32,048 nucleotides of DNA from DATBGZ01 sp036557785 (GCA_036557785.1 DATBGZ010000080.1:1-32048); one strand, 5' to 3'. Shown: positions 1 through 9,351, counted from the first letter of the stretch. The notes: a model not told the origin generated them from the sequence alone. Made by a program: numbers and translations.

Positions 1-1
1 G

Positions 2-3000
2 CGGTCCGACTTCACACAGCCCAGTGAGATCGTTGGGACGCTGCCGTATCTTGCACCAGAGCAGACCGGGCGCACGGGACATTCGGGGGACGGTCGGGCC
101 GATCTGTACGGGCTGGGTGCGACCATGTACGAACTCGCGACGGGACGGCCGCCGTTCGGCACGGGCGATCCCCTTCGCCTTGTCCGTGACCATCTTGCCC
201 GGGCACCCGTTCCGCCCGCGGCCATCAACCCGGAGGTGCCGCCGGCGCTTTCCGACATCATCATGCATCTGCTGGAGAAGGAGCCGGATAACCGCTATCA
301 GACCGCGGACGGACTGATCCACGATCTGGAGCTCGTACGCGACGGCGTGCCGTTGGTGCGGGTTGGCGAGCGCGATGTCCCGTTGCGGCTGACCGACCCC
401 TCCCACCTGGTCGGTCGGGACCGCGAGATCAGCGCATTGACAGCGGCCTTCGAGGGTGTACGGGCGGGGGGCTGCCGCGGTGTGGTGGTCAGCGGGGAGT
501 CGGGAGTGGGCAAGACGGCCCTCCTGGAAGAGCTGCGTCCGATCGCCACCGCAGGCCATGCGTGGTTCACGTCGGGAAGGTTCGACCGCTTCCGCCGTGA
601 CCAGGAGCACGACGGCGTCGGCCAGGCCTTTCGCGGACTTGGGCGGTTACTGCTGGCTGAGCCGGAGGCCGAGCTGGCTGAGATCCGCCGGCGACTGTGT
701 CAGGCTCTTGGTCCCAACGCCGGGCTGGCGGCCGCCGTGCTGCCCGAGTTCGCGTCGTTGCTCCAGGTCCGGCCGGACCCCGGCGACCCGTTGACGGCCC
801 AGATCCGGGCACACCGGACCGCGATCGAGCTCATTCGTGCCGTCGCGTCGCGCCGGCGACCGGTTGTCTTCGTCGTGGACGATATTCAGTGGGCCGGCGC
901 CACTCCTCTTGGCGCACTGGAGCTGCTCCTGAGCGGTGAGGAGGACATCGAAGGTCTCCTTGTCGTGACGGCCTACCGGGAAAGCGACGTGCGAGAGGGG
1001 CATCCGCTTGCGCCGATCGTCGCACGATGGCGCAGCCAGCCTGGCGGGCCCGAGCACCTGCGGATCAGGAACCTGGACCGGCGCGACCTGGCGACCATGG
1101 TCGGCGAGATGCTGCACATCCCGCACCAACCAGCGACGGATTTCGCCGACTCTATCTTCGGCCTGACCGATGGCAACCCGTACGAGACCGTCGAGCTGCT
1201 CAATGGGCTACGACGCGAGGGCGTCCTACGACCGACGGCGTCCGGTTGGTCGTGGGACCCGGCGACGCTTGAGCATCGTCTCGGACGTGAGCTCGTCGCG
1301 GAGCTGCTGGAAGCGCGGATCGGCGGCCTACCCGCGGCGACACGACAGGTAACCGAGGTCATGGCGTGCCTCGGCGGCGAGGTCCAGTTGCCGACACTCG
1401 AAGTCGCGACCGGCCTTTCGATGAGCGAGGTCCAGCAGCATCTCGCGCCCGCGCTCAACGACGGGCTGCTCGTCATGGTGTCAGGGCTTCAGGCGGTACG
1501 CTTCCACCACGACCGGCTGCGCGAGATCGTGCTGTCGGACATCCCCGATCGGCGGGCGCGGGACTTGCGGCTACGCATGGCTCGGCGGCTCGCCGTCCGG
1601 CCGGAGCTGGCAGCGGCGGCGGCGGACCAGTACCTGAACGTGGTCGACGATCTGCACGATCCGCAGGAACGGCGCCGGGCCGCCGCGTTGCTGCGTCAAG
1701 CGGCCGGCCAAACGAGGTGGATCGGCGAGAGTCAAGCCGCGGAGACCTTCTTGGCGGCCGCGGCGCGGCTCACCGACGACCCCGCAACGCTCATCGAGCT
1801 CCACACAGCGCGACACTCGACCCTGTTCCGCCTCGGGCGACTTGCGGAAGCCGACGAGGTGTACGAAACGATCGTCCCGCTGACCAGTGGAGCCTACGAC
1901 CACGTCGACGCCACGCGCGTTCAGATCAGCAGCCTGACCAACCGAAACCGCCCCGAGGACGCGATCGCCCTCGGCCTCAGTCTGCTGGACAAGCTCGGCT
2001 GGGCGGTGCCTCAGCCTGATCAAGTGGAGTACGTGATCGAGAGCGAACTCGACTGGTGTACTCGGTGGATCAACGAGACCAGCGAAGCGACGGACCTATC
2101 GCGGCCGAGCATCGATGATCCCGACCTGCTCAGGGCCGGCGCCTTGATCAGCCAAATGATGCCGGCCTGCTTCTTCCGGGACCAGGTGACCATGGCCTGG
2201 CTGTCTCTTTCGGCCGCACGAGCCTGGGCGGACAAAGGTCCGACGAAGACGCTGGTCGGCGCTATCGGTCATCTGCCTTGGGTGTTGATCGCTCGCCGCC
2301 AGGACTTCCGAAGCAGCTACCGTCTGATGCGCCGCCTGCTTGCCGTGGGCGACCGGCGCGGCTTCGAGCCGGACACCTCCCAGGCTCGCTTCCTCTTCGC
2401 GCTGGGTCTATGCCACTGGTTCGATCCGGTCGAGGAGGAGGCGTCTCATGGACAGCGGGCCAGGGAGGGCCTCGTTCGTGGCGGTGACCTCCAGGACGCG
2501 TGCTACACCTTCACCCCCGCGCTATACGAGATCGATCGTGCATCCACTGTGGATGCCTATGCGACCGAGGTCGACGCCGCCATCGACTTCGCTAGGCGAA
2601 CCGGCAACCAGCATGCCGCAGGAGTCTTCCAGCCCTACCGATGGTTGGTCGCCGCGCTGCGGGGCGAGCCCACCGTGGATGGAAAGACGATGGTCGACCA
2701 GCTCGCGGAGGAACCTGTGGCTGCCGCGAGCGCTCACCTTGCCCGGGCGCTGGCCGCCGCGATGCTTGACGACCCGCAGTCGCTGGACGAGCACTCCATG
2801 GCGACGATGGTGCTGCGACCGGTCATCGAGGCCACGTACGCGATCTGGCAGGCCCACCTGCTCCGCGCGATCGCCCTCGCCGACCGCGCTCGGTCCACGA
2901 GGGAGAGTGCCAACGATCTGAGCGAGTTCGACGAGATCCTCGATTGGATCACGCGCCGGGCGGCCGACATGCCAACCAACTTCCGGCACGTCATGTATTT

Positions 3001-4393
3001 CGTCCAAGCAGAGCGAGCACGGGTCTGGGGCGACTTCCGCACTGCCATCCATTGCTTCGACTCCGCGCTCCGGGCAGCAGGTCACCGCCCCTGGCATCGT
3101 GCCTACATCGCCGAGCGGCTGGCCAAGTTCCTCCTCGCCAATGGGCTCGACCACATCGGTTGGACGGTGCTCGTCGAGGCTCGCGAGGCGTACCGGGTCT
3201 GGGGTGCCCGAGCAAAGGTTCATCAGCTCGACCGAGCCTACCCCAGCCTCGAGCTTCCCACTGAGCCCTCTGGTCGCCGGGCGACGCGCCGGGCGAGCAT
3301 CACGGCGGGTGCCATTGACATGCTGGCGATCCTCGACGCCGCCCGCGCCCTCAGCTCTGAAACCAGCATACGGGCGCTACGTGCGAAGGTCGTCGAGGTG
3401 CTCTCTGCCATGACCAGCTCCACTGGCGTCAATCTATTCGTGCACGACGGCGACGAGGGCCAGTGGCACGCCGTGATCGAGGACGAAGGCGGCCGCGCCC
3501 CCCTCGACCACCAACACGAAGCACCGCGCTCCCTCCTGCGCTATGTTGAGCGTACGCGGGAGCCACTCATCGTTGGCGATGCGACGCGTGATGACCGCTT
3601 CGACCAGGATCCGTACTTCCGTGACCTGGACGCGTGCTCGGTTCTCGCCGTACCGGTGCTCAGTCGCGGTACGTTGCGGGCCATTCTGCTGCTGGAGAAC
3701 CGCCTGATGAGCGACGCGTTCCCGGTCGAGCGGCTCGAGGTCGCAATGCTCATCGCGGGGCAGCTGGCCGTTTCCCTGGACAATGCGCTCGTTTACGCCT
3801 CTCTGGAAGACAAGGTCGCCGAACGCACCCAGCAGCTTGCCATGGCCAACGAACGGCTGGCGCAGCTCAGCGTCACTGATCCACTGACGGGTCTGGCCAA
3901 CCGTCGCCGGTTGGAAGAGTCGCTGGAGGCCGAGTGGAAGCGGGCGCGGCGAAGCCATACGCCGCTGAGCCTGGCGATGGTAGACATCGACCACTTTAAG
4001 CTCTACAACGACCAGCACGGGCACCGTGAAGGCGATCGTTGCCTCCAGCGGGTGGCCGGACAGCTCGGCCGAAATGTCCGCGACACCGATGTGGTCGCAC
4101 GATATGGAGGTGAAGAGTTCGCCGTCGTGATGCCGCACACCGACTCGGCGTCGGCACGGGAGGTGGCCGAACGCATCCGTCTCGCCATCCGTGATCTCGC
4201 CGAGCCCTTGACGGCCGACCAGGTAGTCACCGCAAGCGTCGGTGTGGCCACGCTGCACGTGCTCGAACGAAGAGGAACGGATCAGGTTGCCGAACGGCGA
4301 AGCACGGACGAACTCGTCGAACGAGCCGACACCGCGCTCTACAAAGCCAAGCGCGCGGGCCGAAACCGCGTGCGCTCCACCGACATCGACTGA
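2..4393 (+). CDS. Ser/Thr kinase-ATPase-GAF-diguanylate cyclase multidomain protein (5' end outside window)
   Basis: The reading frame is open from the left edge, so the N-terminus and kinase N-lobe are missing. The visible part begins in a kinase activation loop and APE region (GTLPYLAPEQTGR, then DLYGLGATMYELATGRPPF). Numbering from the Met at 125: a Walker A (GESGVGKT) lies near 122-130 and a Walker B (VVFVVDDIQW) near 247-256, giving an AAA/STAND-type ATPase. A long helical, TPR-like stretch follows to about 1050, then a GAF domain (about 1070-1225), a short coiled coil, and a GGDEF domain (about 1250-1410). The cyclase looks active: DIDHFKLYNDQHGH near 1287 and GGEEF at 1328-1332. An RDTD inhibitory-site motif lies exactly five residues before GGEEF. 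The family is expected to make cyclic di-GMP from GTP. Coupling of kinase or ligand input to c-di-GMP output is inference. It converges on the next gene. Confidence 0.93.
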   Translation, partial: RSDFTQPSEIVGTLPYLAPEQTGRTGHSGDGRADLYGLGATMYELATGRPPFGTGDPLRLVRDHLARAPVPPAAINPEVPPALSDIIMHLLEKEPDNRYQTADGLIHDLELVRDGVPLVRVGERDVPLRLTDPSHLVGRDREISALTAAFEGVRAGGCRGVVVSGESGVGKTALLEELRPIATAGHAWFTSGRFDRFRRDQEHDGVGQAFRGLGRLLLAEPEAELAEIRRRLCQALGPNAGLAAAVLPEFASLLQVRPDPGDPLTAQIRAHRTAIELIRAVASRRRPVVFVVDDIQWAGATPLGALELLLSGEEDIEGLLVVTAYRESDVREGHPLAPIVARWRSQPGGPEHLRIRNLDRRDLATMVGEMLHIPHQPATDFADSIFGLTDGNPYETVELLNGLRREGVLRPTASGWSWDPATLEHRLGRELVAELLEARIGGLPAATRQVTEVMACLGGEVQLPTLEVATGLSMSEVQQHLAPALNDGLLVMVSGLQAVRFHHDRLREIVLSDIPDRRARDLRLRMARRLAVRPELAAAAADQYLNVVDDLHDPQERRRAAALLRQAAGQTRWIGESQAAETFLAAAARLTDDPATLIELHTARHSTLFRLGRLAEADEVYETIVPLTSGAYDHVDATRVQISSLTNRNRPEDAIALGLSLLDKLGWAVPQPDQVEYVIESELDWCTRWINETSEATDLSRPSIDDPDLLRAGALISQMMPACFFRDQVTMAWLSLSAARAWADKGPTKTLVGAIGHLPWVLIARRQDFRSSYRLMRRLLAVGDRRGFEPDTSQARFLFALGLCHWFDPVEEEASHGQRAREGLVRGGDLQDACYTFTPALYEIDRASTVDAYATEVDAAIDFARRTGNQHAAGVFQPYRWLVAALRGEPTVDGKTMVDQLAEEPVAAASAHLARALAAAMLDDPQSLDEHSMATMVLRPVIEATYAIWQAHLLRAIALADRARSTRESANDLSEFDEILDWITRRAADMPTNFRHVMYFVQAERARVWGDFRTAIHCFDSALRAAGHRPWHRAYIAERLAKFLLANGLDHIGWTVLVEAREAYRVWGARAKVHQLDRAYPSLELPTEPSGRRATRRASITAGAIDMLAILDAARALSSETSIRALRAKVVEVLSAMTSSTGVNLFVHDGDEGQWHAVIEDEGGRAPLDHQHEAPRSLLRYVERTREPLIVGDATRDDRFDQDPYFRDLDACSVLAVPVLSRGTLRAILLLENRLMSDAFPVERLEVAMLIAGQLAVSLDNALVYASLEDKVAERTQQLAMANERLAQLSVTDPLTGLANRRRLEESLEAEWKRARRSHTPLSLAMVDIDHFKLYNDQHGHREGDRCLQRVAGQLGRNVRDTDVVARYGGEEFAVVMPHTDSASAREVAERIRLAIRDLAEPLTADQVVTASVGVATLHVLERRGTDQVAERRSTDELVERADTALYKAKRAGRNRVRSTDID

Positions 4394-4478
4394 CCCGGCG
4401 GAGCGCCATCAAGCCCATCGCGTAGAGTAGCCTCGATGAGCGGTCGCGGGTCTGAGCGACGAGCGGCACCCGGTCAGC

Positions 4479-5135
4479 TCAGCGGCCGAACGCCCACGCC
4501 ACCATGAGCGGGAACTCGTCGGTCCAGAACGCGTCGCCATGCGAGCCGACCCGCTCGGTCATGACGACATCGGCACCCGCGTCGCGGAGTGCGACGGCCC
4601 AGCGTGTGGCGTTCTTGAGGAAGAACGGTTCCAGCGTGCCGGCGACGAGGTACCCGCGCGGAAGCGGCCGTGGCATCGTGGCAGGCGGTCGGTAACCCCC
4701 ACCCGGCGAGGCGGCGAAGACCGCGCCGTAGATCTCCGGGTGGCGCAACCCCACGGCGAGCGCGAGCTCTCCGCCGATGGAGGCACCCCATACCGCGGTG
4801 CGCTCGGCGGGCAGCGCGACTGCGAACCGCGACTGTACCCATGCGCGGACGCCGTCGACGAAGAACGTCTCGTGTACCGCGAACCGCTGCGGGTCAAACA
4901 CCGGCGAGTACTCCTGGAGCCGCCCCTCGTCATCGGCGAGCCCATGGACGCCAACGACCATTGTGGACGCTGCGTTCGCGGCCTCGAGGGCCTCGCCGAG
5001 CCGGGCGGTATGCCAACCACCATCGCCGGCGAAGACGATCGAGTCGGCCGGGGCCGGCGGGACGTACACGGTGACCGGACGGCCACCGTCGTAGGCGAAT
5101 GTCTCGGTGACGAGCTCTCCCGCTGTGGGCGACAT
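4479..5135 (-). CDS. Alpha/beta hydrolase, esterase (enterochelin-esterase-like)
   Basis: A 218-residue protein of the Fes/esterase D type. The nucleophile elbow is GASIGGELAL. A likely acid residue is in GTLEPF and the histidine is in SHGDAFW near the C-terminus. The domain begins directly after the N-terminus with no signal peptide, so it is probably cytoplasmic. The frame stays open further upstream, but this Met is preceded by a good AAGGAG ribosome site about nine bases away, which decides the start. It lies 94 bases downstream of the reductase/acetyltransferase gene on the same strand and could be cotranscribed. Its substrate cannot be read from sequence; enterochelin esterase similarity is general, and no siderophore genes are nearby. 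Confidence 0.85.
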   Translation of the reverse strand: MSPTAGELVTETFAYDGGRPVTVYVPPAPADSIVFAGDGGWHTARLGEALEAANAASTMVVGVHGLADDEGRLQEYSPVFDPQRFAVHETFFVDGVRAWVQSRFAVALPAERTAVWGASIGGELALAVGLRHPEIYGAVFAASPGGGYRPPATMPRPLPRGYLVAGTLEPFFLKNATRWAVALRDAGADVVMTERVGSHGDAFWTDEFPLMVAWAFGR

Positions 5136-5229
5136 CGGCCTGGACTCCTTGGTGCTGATGCGGCCGCGCTGTCCTGTCGTGGCCGGGCAACGGATCTGGC
5201 GACTGTACGCGACGACGGTACTTCGGTGT

Positions 5230-6363
5230 TCAGTTCGGCTCGGGGCCCACGCCGTACCGGGCGCCTTGCGCGCCCGATGGCGCTGGCCGGCGCATCCGCA
5301 CGATCCCGGGGTCACCGGTGGACGACCCGGAGATCTCGAAGCCGGCCTTGCGGTACATCCGCTGGTTGTCCGTGCTCTGCGCGCCGGTGGTGAGCACCGA
5401 ACCGACGCCGTCGGGGACGAGTCCCAGGACGTGCTCCAGCAGCGCCCGGCCAAGTCCCCGGCCCTGCCGGTCGGGCGCCACCATGAGCCGGCCGATCTCT
5501 TGCTCGCCATCGACGAGTCGCTGGCGCACAGCTCCGACGAGCCGGGCACCCTGCCGGACCACGTAGGTGTCCCAGGTCGAGAGGCCGGCCAGCACGTCGT
5601 CGTAGGACTCGTGCAGCGCGGGGATCGTCAGGCTCTGGTTGGCCAGCGCCTCCTGCACCCAGCAGGCCCGCTGCAGCGTGAGGAGCTCGCCGGCGTCGTC
5701 GCTTCCGGCGGCGACGATTGTCCAGTCCGTCGCCGACGACCCAGTCCGGCCCGGGGGCTCGGCGGCAGCGGTGCCTGGCTCACGGCGAACGGCTGCCAGC
5801 ACCGGCGTCAGGCGCGCCAGGTCGTCCAGCATGGCCTGGGCGGCGTCGAGCATGCCGGCGGTCGGGGACAAGGTGCCGCAGTCGTCGAGCACCTCTCGCA
5901 GTCGCACCACCACGCCGTCACGAAGGGGCACCATGCCCAGCGCCGTGACCACCGGGACCAACTGGGCTACGGCCCGAAGTCCGCCGGACGTCATTCCATA
6001 GCTGACGAAGCCGATCGGCTTGTCCTGCCACTCGACGAACAGGTAGTCCAGCGCGTTCTTCAGTGCCGCGGGGTAGCCCCGGTTGTATTCGGGGGTGACG
6101 ACCACGAACGCGTCCGCGGCGGCGGTAAGGAGACTCCAGCGACGCGTATGGACATTCTTGTAATCCTGTGAACCGATGGCCGCCTCGGGCTCGTCGAGTG
6201 GGGGCAGGTTGAGCTCGGCCAGGTCGACCACGTGCACGTCGAAGTCTGGGCGTGCCTCGGCGATCCGCGCGAACCAGGCGGCGATCCGATCGCCCACCCG
6301 GACCGGGCGGGTGCTGGCGACGACGACGTTCAGGCGGAGGGCGGCGATGCCGTTTGTTGACAT
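5230..6363 (-). CDS. Fused NAD(P)H-dependent FMN reductase / GNAT acetyltransferase
   Basis: A 377-residue two-domain protein. Residues about 10-190 are a flavodoxin-like NADPH:FMN reductase, with ASTRPVRVGDRIA near 16-28 for the FMN phosphate and the signature TPEYNRGYPAALKNALD at 90-106. Residues about 213-360 are a GNAT acetyltransferase, with the acetyl-CoA loop QGRGLG at 300-305 and a C-terminal NQRMYRKAGFE. A Pro/Gly/Ala-rich linker (about 195-212) joins the two. The start chosen lies inside a palindrome shared with the divergent MarR gene. The longer frame upstream would run through that regulatory region and has no support. This implies a leaderless or nearly leaderless mRNA. The context suggests MarR-controlled reduction and acetylation of an electrophile or drug, which is inference. 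Confidence 0.88.
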   Translation of the reverse strand: MSTNGIAALRLNVVVASTRPVRVGDRIAAWFARIAEARPDFDVHVVDLAELNLPPLDEPEAAIGSQDYKNVHTRRWSLLTAAADAFVVVTPEYNRGYPAALKNALDYLFVEWQDKPIGFVSYGMTSGGLRAVAQLVPVVTALGMVPLRDGVVVRLREVLDDCGTLSPTAGMLDAAQAMLDDLARLTPVLAAVRREPGTAAAEPPGRTGSSATDWTIVAAGSDDAGELLTLQRACWVQEALANQSLTIPALHESYDDVLAGLSTWDTYVVRQGARLVGAVRQRLVDGEQEIGRLMVAPDRQGRGLGRALLEHVLGLVPDGVGSVLTTGAQSTDNQRMYRKAGFEISGSSTGDPGIVRMRRPAPSGAQGARYGVGPEPN

Positions 6364-6395
6364 GTCATTAAGGTACCGCAGTCGGTGATGTGTCA
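6358..6395. promoter_or_regulatory. Paired MarR-type operator palindromes in the divergent promoter
   Basis: TGACATGTCA at 6358-6367 is a perfect 10-base palindrome. TGATGTGTCA at 6386-6395 matches it at eight of ten positions. The two flanking arms TTGTTGACA (6354-6362) and TGTCAACAA (6391-6399) are also exact reverse complements. The first palindrome covers the start codon of the reductase gene. The pair fills the 43-base gap to the MarR gene, as expected for autorepression of both directions. Binding by this MarR is inference. Confidence 0.65.
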
Positions 6396-6406
6396 ACAAG
6401 TCCTCT

Positions 6407-6877
6407 ATGATCGTCGCTGTGGGCGACCCACGGTGGCTGTCCGAGCGGGAGATGCGCGCCTGGATGGGGTTCCGGCGCATGCGTCTTCTGCTCGGTCTGC
6501 GGTTGCAGCGGGACCTCGGCAGCCAGAGCGGACTCTCCGAGGCCGACTACGACGTGCTGTCCAGCCTCTCCTCTGCCGAGGACGGGCGCATGCGGCTGAG
6601 CGACCTGGCCCGGCACATGCGCTGGTCACCCAGTCGCCTGTCGCACCACGTCTCCCGCATGCACGAGCGTGGCCTCGTCGACCGGGAGGCCACCGCCGAC
6701 GATGGCCGCGGCTCGATGCTCGTGCTCACGGACCTGGGCGCAGCGACGATCACCGCTGCGGCACCGGGGCATGTGGCGAGTGTCCGCGAGCACTTCATCG
6801 ACCTGCTGACTTCTGATGAGATCGACGCCTTCGCGGATCTGACGGAACGGATCGTGCAGCGCCTCGAGGAGTCCTGA
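6407..6877 (+). CDS. MarR family transcriptional regulator
   Basis: A 156-residue winged-helix regulator. The first helices contain WLSEREMRAWMGFRRMRLLL. The recognition region is LSDLARHMRWSPSRLSHHVS, followed by the wing (DREATADDGRGSMLVLTDLG) and a C-terminal dimer helix ending RIVQRLEES. No ribosome site precedes the ATG, and an in-frame GTG lies at 6419, so the start could be either; a leaderless message is plausible. It is divergent from the reductase/acetyltransferase gene with palindromes between them, so it probably represses that gene and itself and is released by a small phenolic or electrophilic ligand, as in the family. The ligand is unknown. Confidence 0.9.
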   Translation: MIVAVGDPRWLSEREMRAWMGFRRMRLLLGLRLQRDLGSQSGLSEADYDVLSSLSSAEDGRMRLSDLARHMRWSPSRLSHHVSRMHERGLVDREATADDGRGSMLVLTDLGAATITAAAPGHVASVREHFIDLLTSDEIDAFADLTERIVQRLEES

Positions 6878-7058
6878 GGTCGCGGTAAGTGCTCTCATCG
6901 CGTGCGGCGTCCGATCCGGCTGCTGGACGAGAACGCGGCTGCCCCACCCGCGCTCGTCGCCCGGCTCGCGGCGCTGGCTGGGCCTTGGCTCGGGCGGCGC
7001 ACCACGACGTGTAGCTTGCGAATGGAACAGAGCGCGCGACTGGAGCAGAGGGGGACGG

Positions 7059-8249
7059 GTGGCTACTGGCGGCTTCTCGTCGAAGCGGCTGGCTCGGCTG
7101 CGAGGGCAGCTCGACCGCCACGTCGAGGACGGCTTCGTCCCGGGCGTGGTGGCCCTCCTCGCCCGCCACGGCGACGTACACATCGAGGCAACCGGCAATC
7201 TCGCGTTCGAGGGCCCAGGATCGAGCACGCCGATGGCGGCCGACACGATCTGTCGCATGGGCTCGACGTCGAAGCCGCTCGTCGCCGCGTGCGCGATGAC
7301 GCTCATCGAGGACGGCACCCTGCGCCTCGATGATCCCGTCGACGACCTGCTGCCAGAGCTGGCGGACATGACGGTGCTCGTCGATCCCAACGGACCGCTG
7401 GACAACACCGTTGCCGCACGGCGCGCGATAACCGTTCGGGATCTGCTCACCTTCACGTGCGGCACCGGCATGGTCTCTGCCGAGCCGGGCACGGTCCCGA
7501 TCGCCGATGCCCTGGCGGCGCTGCGCCAGCCGTCACCGGACGAGTGGATCCGCCAACTCGGCGCGCTTCCGCTCGTCCACCAGCCGGGCGAGCGTTGGAT
7601 GTACGACACCGCCGCCAACGTGATGGGCGTGCTCATCGCCCGGGCCACCGGCAAGTCGTTCGGGGATGCCCTGCGCGAGCGGCTCTGCGCTCCGCTCGGC
7701 ATGAAGGACACCGGCTTCTGGGTGAGCGGCGAGAGCGTCGGCCGGCTGGCCACGGCGTACGAGCACGACAATGCCGCGACCGGCGAGCCGGTCGTCGAAG
7801 ACGGCCCCGACGGGCGAGCGAGCCGACCGCCGGCGTTCGAATCGGGTGGCGGCGGAATCCTCTCGACCGCCCACGACTTCCTCGCCTTCGCCTCAGCACT
7901 GCTCGCCGGCGGCATCCACCGCGGCGAGCGGGTGCTCTCGCGTCCGGCGGTGACGCTGATGACCAGCGACCAGTTGACGCCGGAGCAGAAGGCGGTCTCC
8001 GGGTTCTGGCCGGGGTACTTCGACAGCATCGGCTGGGGTTTCGGGATGTCGGTCCGTACCCGCCGTACGCACCTGGGACCCTCGGTCGGTAGCTACGGGT
8101 GGCCCGGCTACTACGGCACGGTCTGGTACAACGATCCCGCCGAGGACATGATGACGATCGTCATGATGCAGCGCGCGCATGCGGGCGACCAGAGCCTGCC
8201 AATGTGGCACGACTTCTGGACCGCTGTCTACCAGGCGATCGACGATTGA
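7059..8249 (+). CDS. Serine hydrolase, class-C beta-lactamase fold (esterase/DD-peptidase-like)
   Basis: A 396-residue protein starting at GTG behind a purine-rich AGAGGGGGA stretch. The catalytic SxxK is S69-T-S-K72 in GSTSKPLVA. The second motif is Y182-D-T in RWMYDTAANVMGVLIARATG, the YxT form seen in esterase-like members rather than the Y-A/S-N of true AmpC. Near the C-terminus GWPGYYGT takes the place of the usual KTG/HTG strand. There is no signal peptide, which argues against a periplasmic-type beta-lactamase or DD-peptidase and for a cytoplasmic esterase. It lies 181 bases after the MarR gene on the same strand and may or may not be in that regulon. The substrate is unknown. Confidence 0.88.
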   Translation: MATGGFSSKRLARLRGQLDRHVEDGFVPGVVALLARHGDVHIEATGNLAFEGPGSSTPMAADTICRMGSTSKPLVAACAMTLIEDGTLRLDDPVDDLLPELADMTVLVDPNGPLDNTVAARRAITVRDLLTFTCGTGMVSAEPGTVPIADALAALRQPSPDEWIRQLGALPLVHQPGERWMYDTAANVMGVLIARATGKSFGDALRERLCAPLGMKDTGFWVSGESVGRLATAYEHDNAATGEPVVEDGPDGRASRPPAFESGGGGILSTAHDFLAFASALLAGGIHRGERVLSRPAVTLMTSDQLTPEQKAVSGFWPGYFDSIGWGFGMSVRTRRTHLGPSVGSYGWPGYYGTVWYNDPAEDMMTIVMMQRAHAGDQSLPMWHDFWTAVYQAIDD

Positions 8250-8260
8250 CCACGGGTTCA

Positions 8261-8280
8261 CCGGGCAAGGGTTGCCCCGG
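8261..8280 (+). terminator. Hairpin after the serine hydrolase gene
   Basis: CCGGGCAA at 8261-8268 pairs with TTGCCCCGG at 8272-8280 (one bulged C), with a three-base loop. It sits 12 bases after the stop codon. There is no T-tract, so it would be an actinobacterial-type terminator without the U-run; confidence is moderate. Confidence 0.45.
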
Positions 8281-8598
8281 GGCATCGACGGGTATCCCGA
8301 GCCATCGCGCCCGCAGGAGCTGGGGCGATCTCACCGCGCAAGAACCACTCGGTCAGGATCTGCTCGGCTGACGCCCCGGGCGAAGCCGTGCCGCCGGGTG
8401 TCGCGCCGCGGACACCAGCACCACGACGCAGACGAGCAGAACAAGCAGGGCGAGGCGCCTACCCACTTGTGGATGGCGTGTCCGGCGTTGGTCCGCAAGC
8501 TTTGCACCCCCCGAAGTCTTGGCCAGATTCGCGGCGATCACCGGGTCGCGGATGTTTCTCGTCCGCCTTGGGGGTTGAGGACGCGGATGTGTGATTCG
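8281..8598. other. Gene-poor stretch, no convincing gene
   Basis: About 320 bases between the hydrolase and the truncated LuxR-type gene. The only open frame of note is on the minus strand (8353-8541, 62 codons). It holds one hydrophobic run (RRLALLVLLVCVVVLVSAA) but has no ribosome site or recognisable homology. It is probably the remains of older genes, like the sequence that follows. Confidence 0.4.
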
Positions 8599-9270
8599 TT
8601 AGTCGAGGCCCGACCGACGGGCAAGTGCCGCTGCCTCGCCCCGGGTCGCGGCGTTGAGCTTCGCCAGGGTGTTGGACACATGGACACTGACCGTCTTGTT
8701 GCTGATGAACAGTGCTTGGCCAATCTCGCGGTTCGTACGTCCGTCGCCCAACAGCACCAAGACTTCGCGCTCGCGCGCGGTGAGCCCAAAGTCATCACGC
8801 TTGTCCAACACACTGGCCGCGGGCTGGCTCGCATCGAAGCTTGGGACTTCGATGCGCGCCCGCCGGGCCAACGCAGAGGTCTCATCGGCCAGTAGCCGCG
8901 CGCCGAGCCCGTTGGCCGTCGTCCAAGCACGTACCAGGACCGGCGCCACAGCGGCGCGTGAAGTACCCGCAGCGAGGAGAGCCTCGCTCTGCCGCCAGGT
9001 CGCATGTGCGGTGGCGTAAGGACAACCCAAGTCATCCCAGGCGGCTGCGGCCTCGTCCCAACGTTCGGGGTCGCTGACACCGATGACACGGCTCCACTCC
9101 CCCTCGATGGTCTTGAGCGTGGCCTGTACGAGTGGGGTCTGCGCCACGTGCTCGGTGTTCGCCGCGGCGTGGGCTCGCTCTCGCAGCGCACTCGCCGTGG
9201 CTCTCTCGGCCTCCCGCCGAAGATCGGCAATGTGCAACGCAGCTAGTTCACGGCTGAAGGGGTGGTACAT
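8599..9270 (-). pseudogene. C-terminal remnant of a large LuxR-family (LAL-type) ATPase regulator
   Basis: The 223 codons encode only the end of a regulator that in its family runs to about 900-1100 residues with an N-terminal ATPase. What remains is a helical-repeat tail (WDEAAAAWDDLGCPYATAHA, then WRQSEALLAAG), then RRARI and an intact GerE/LuxR helix-turn-helix: LTAREREVLVLLGDGRTNREI and SNKTVSVHVSNTLAKLNAATR. The frame stays open upstream to 10335, but that part is antisense to the PadR gene and reads as nonsense. GAGGAGG lies just before the Met used here, so a short DNA-binding protein could still be made. Loss of the ATPase and most repeats makes a remnant the better reading; an intact short regulator is the alternative. 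Confidence 0.7.
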
Positions 9271-9351
9271 CTCGTCCTCCTCGTGCGCGTTGGCCACCCA
9301 CCCGATGAGCTGGGTAGCGTTGGCGCGGGCCGGGCGCATTCGCGCAACCCA

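Noticed and set aside
5107..6171. Plus-strand open frame of 354 codons opposite the reductase/acetyltransferase gene
   Set aside because: No domain is visible, while the minus strand has two well-supported domains.
8353..8541. Minus-strand 62-codon frame with a hydrophobic helix
   Set aside because: No ribosome site or family; one hydrophobic run is not enough in GC-rich DNA.
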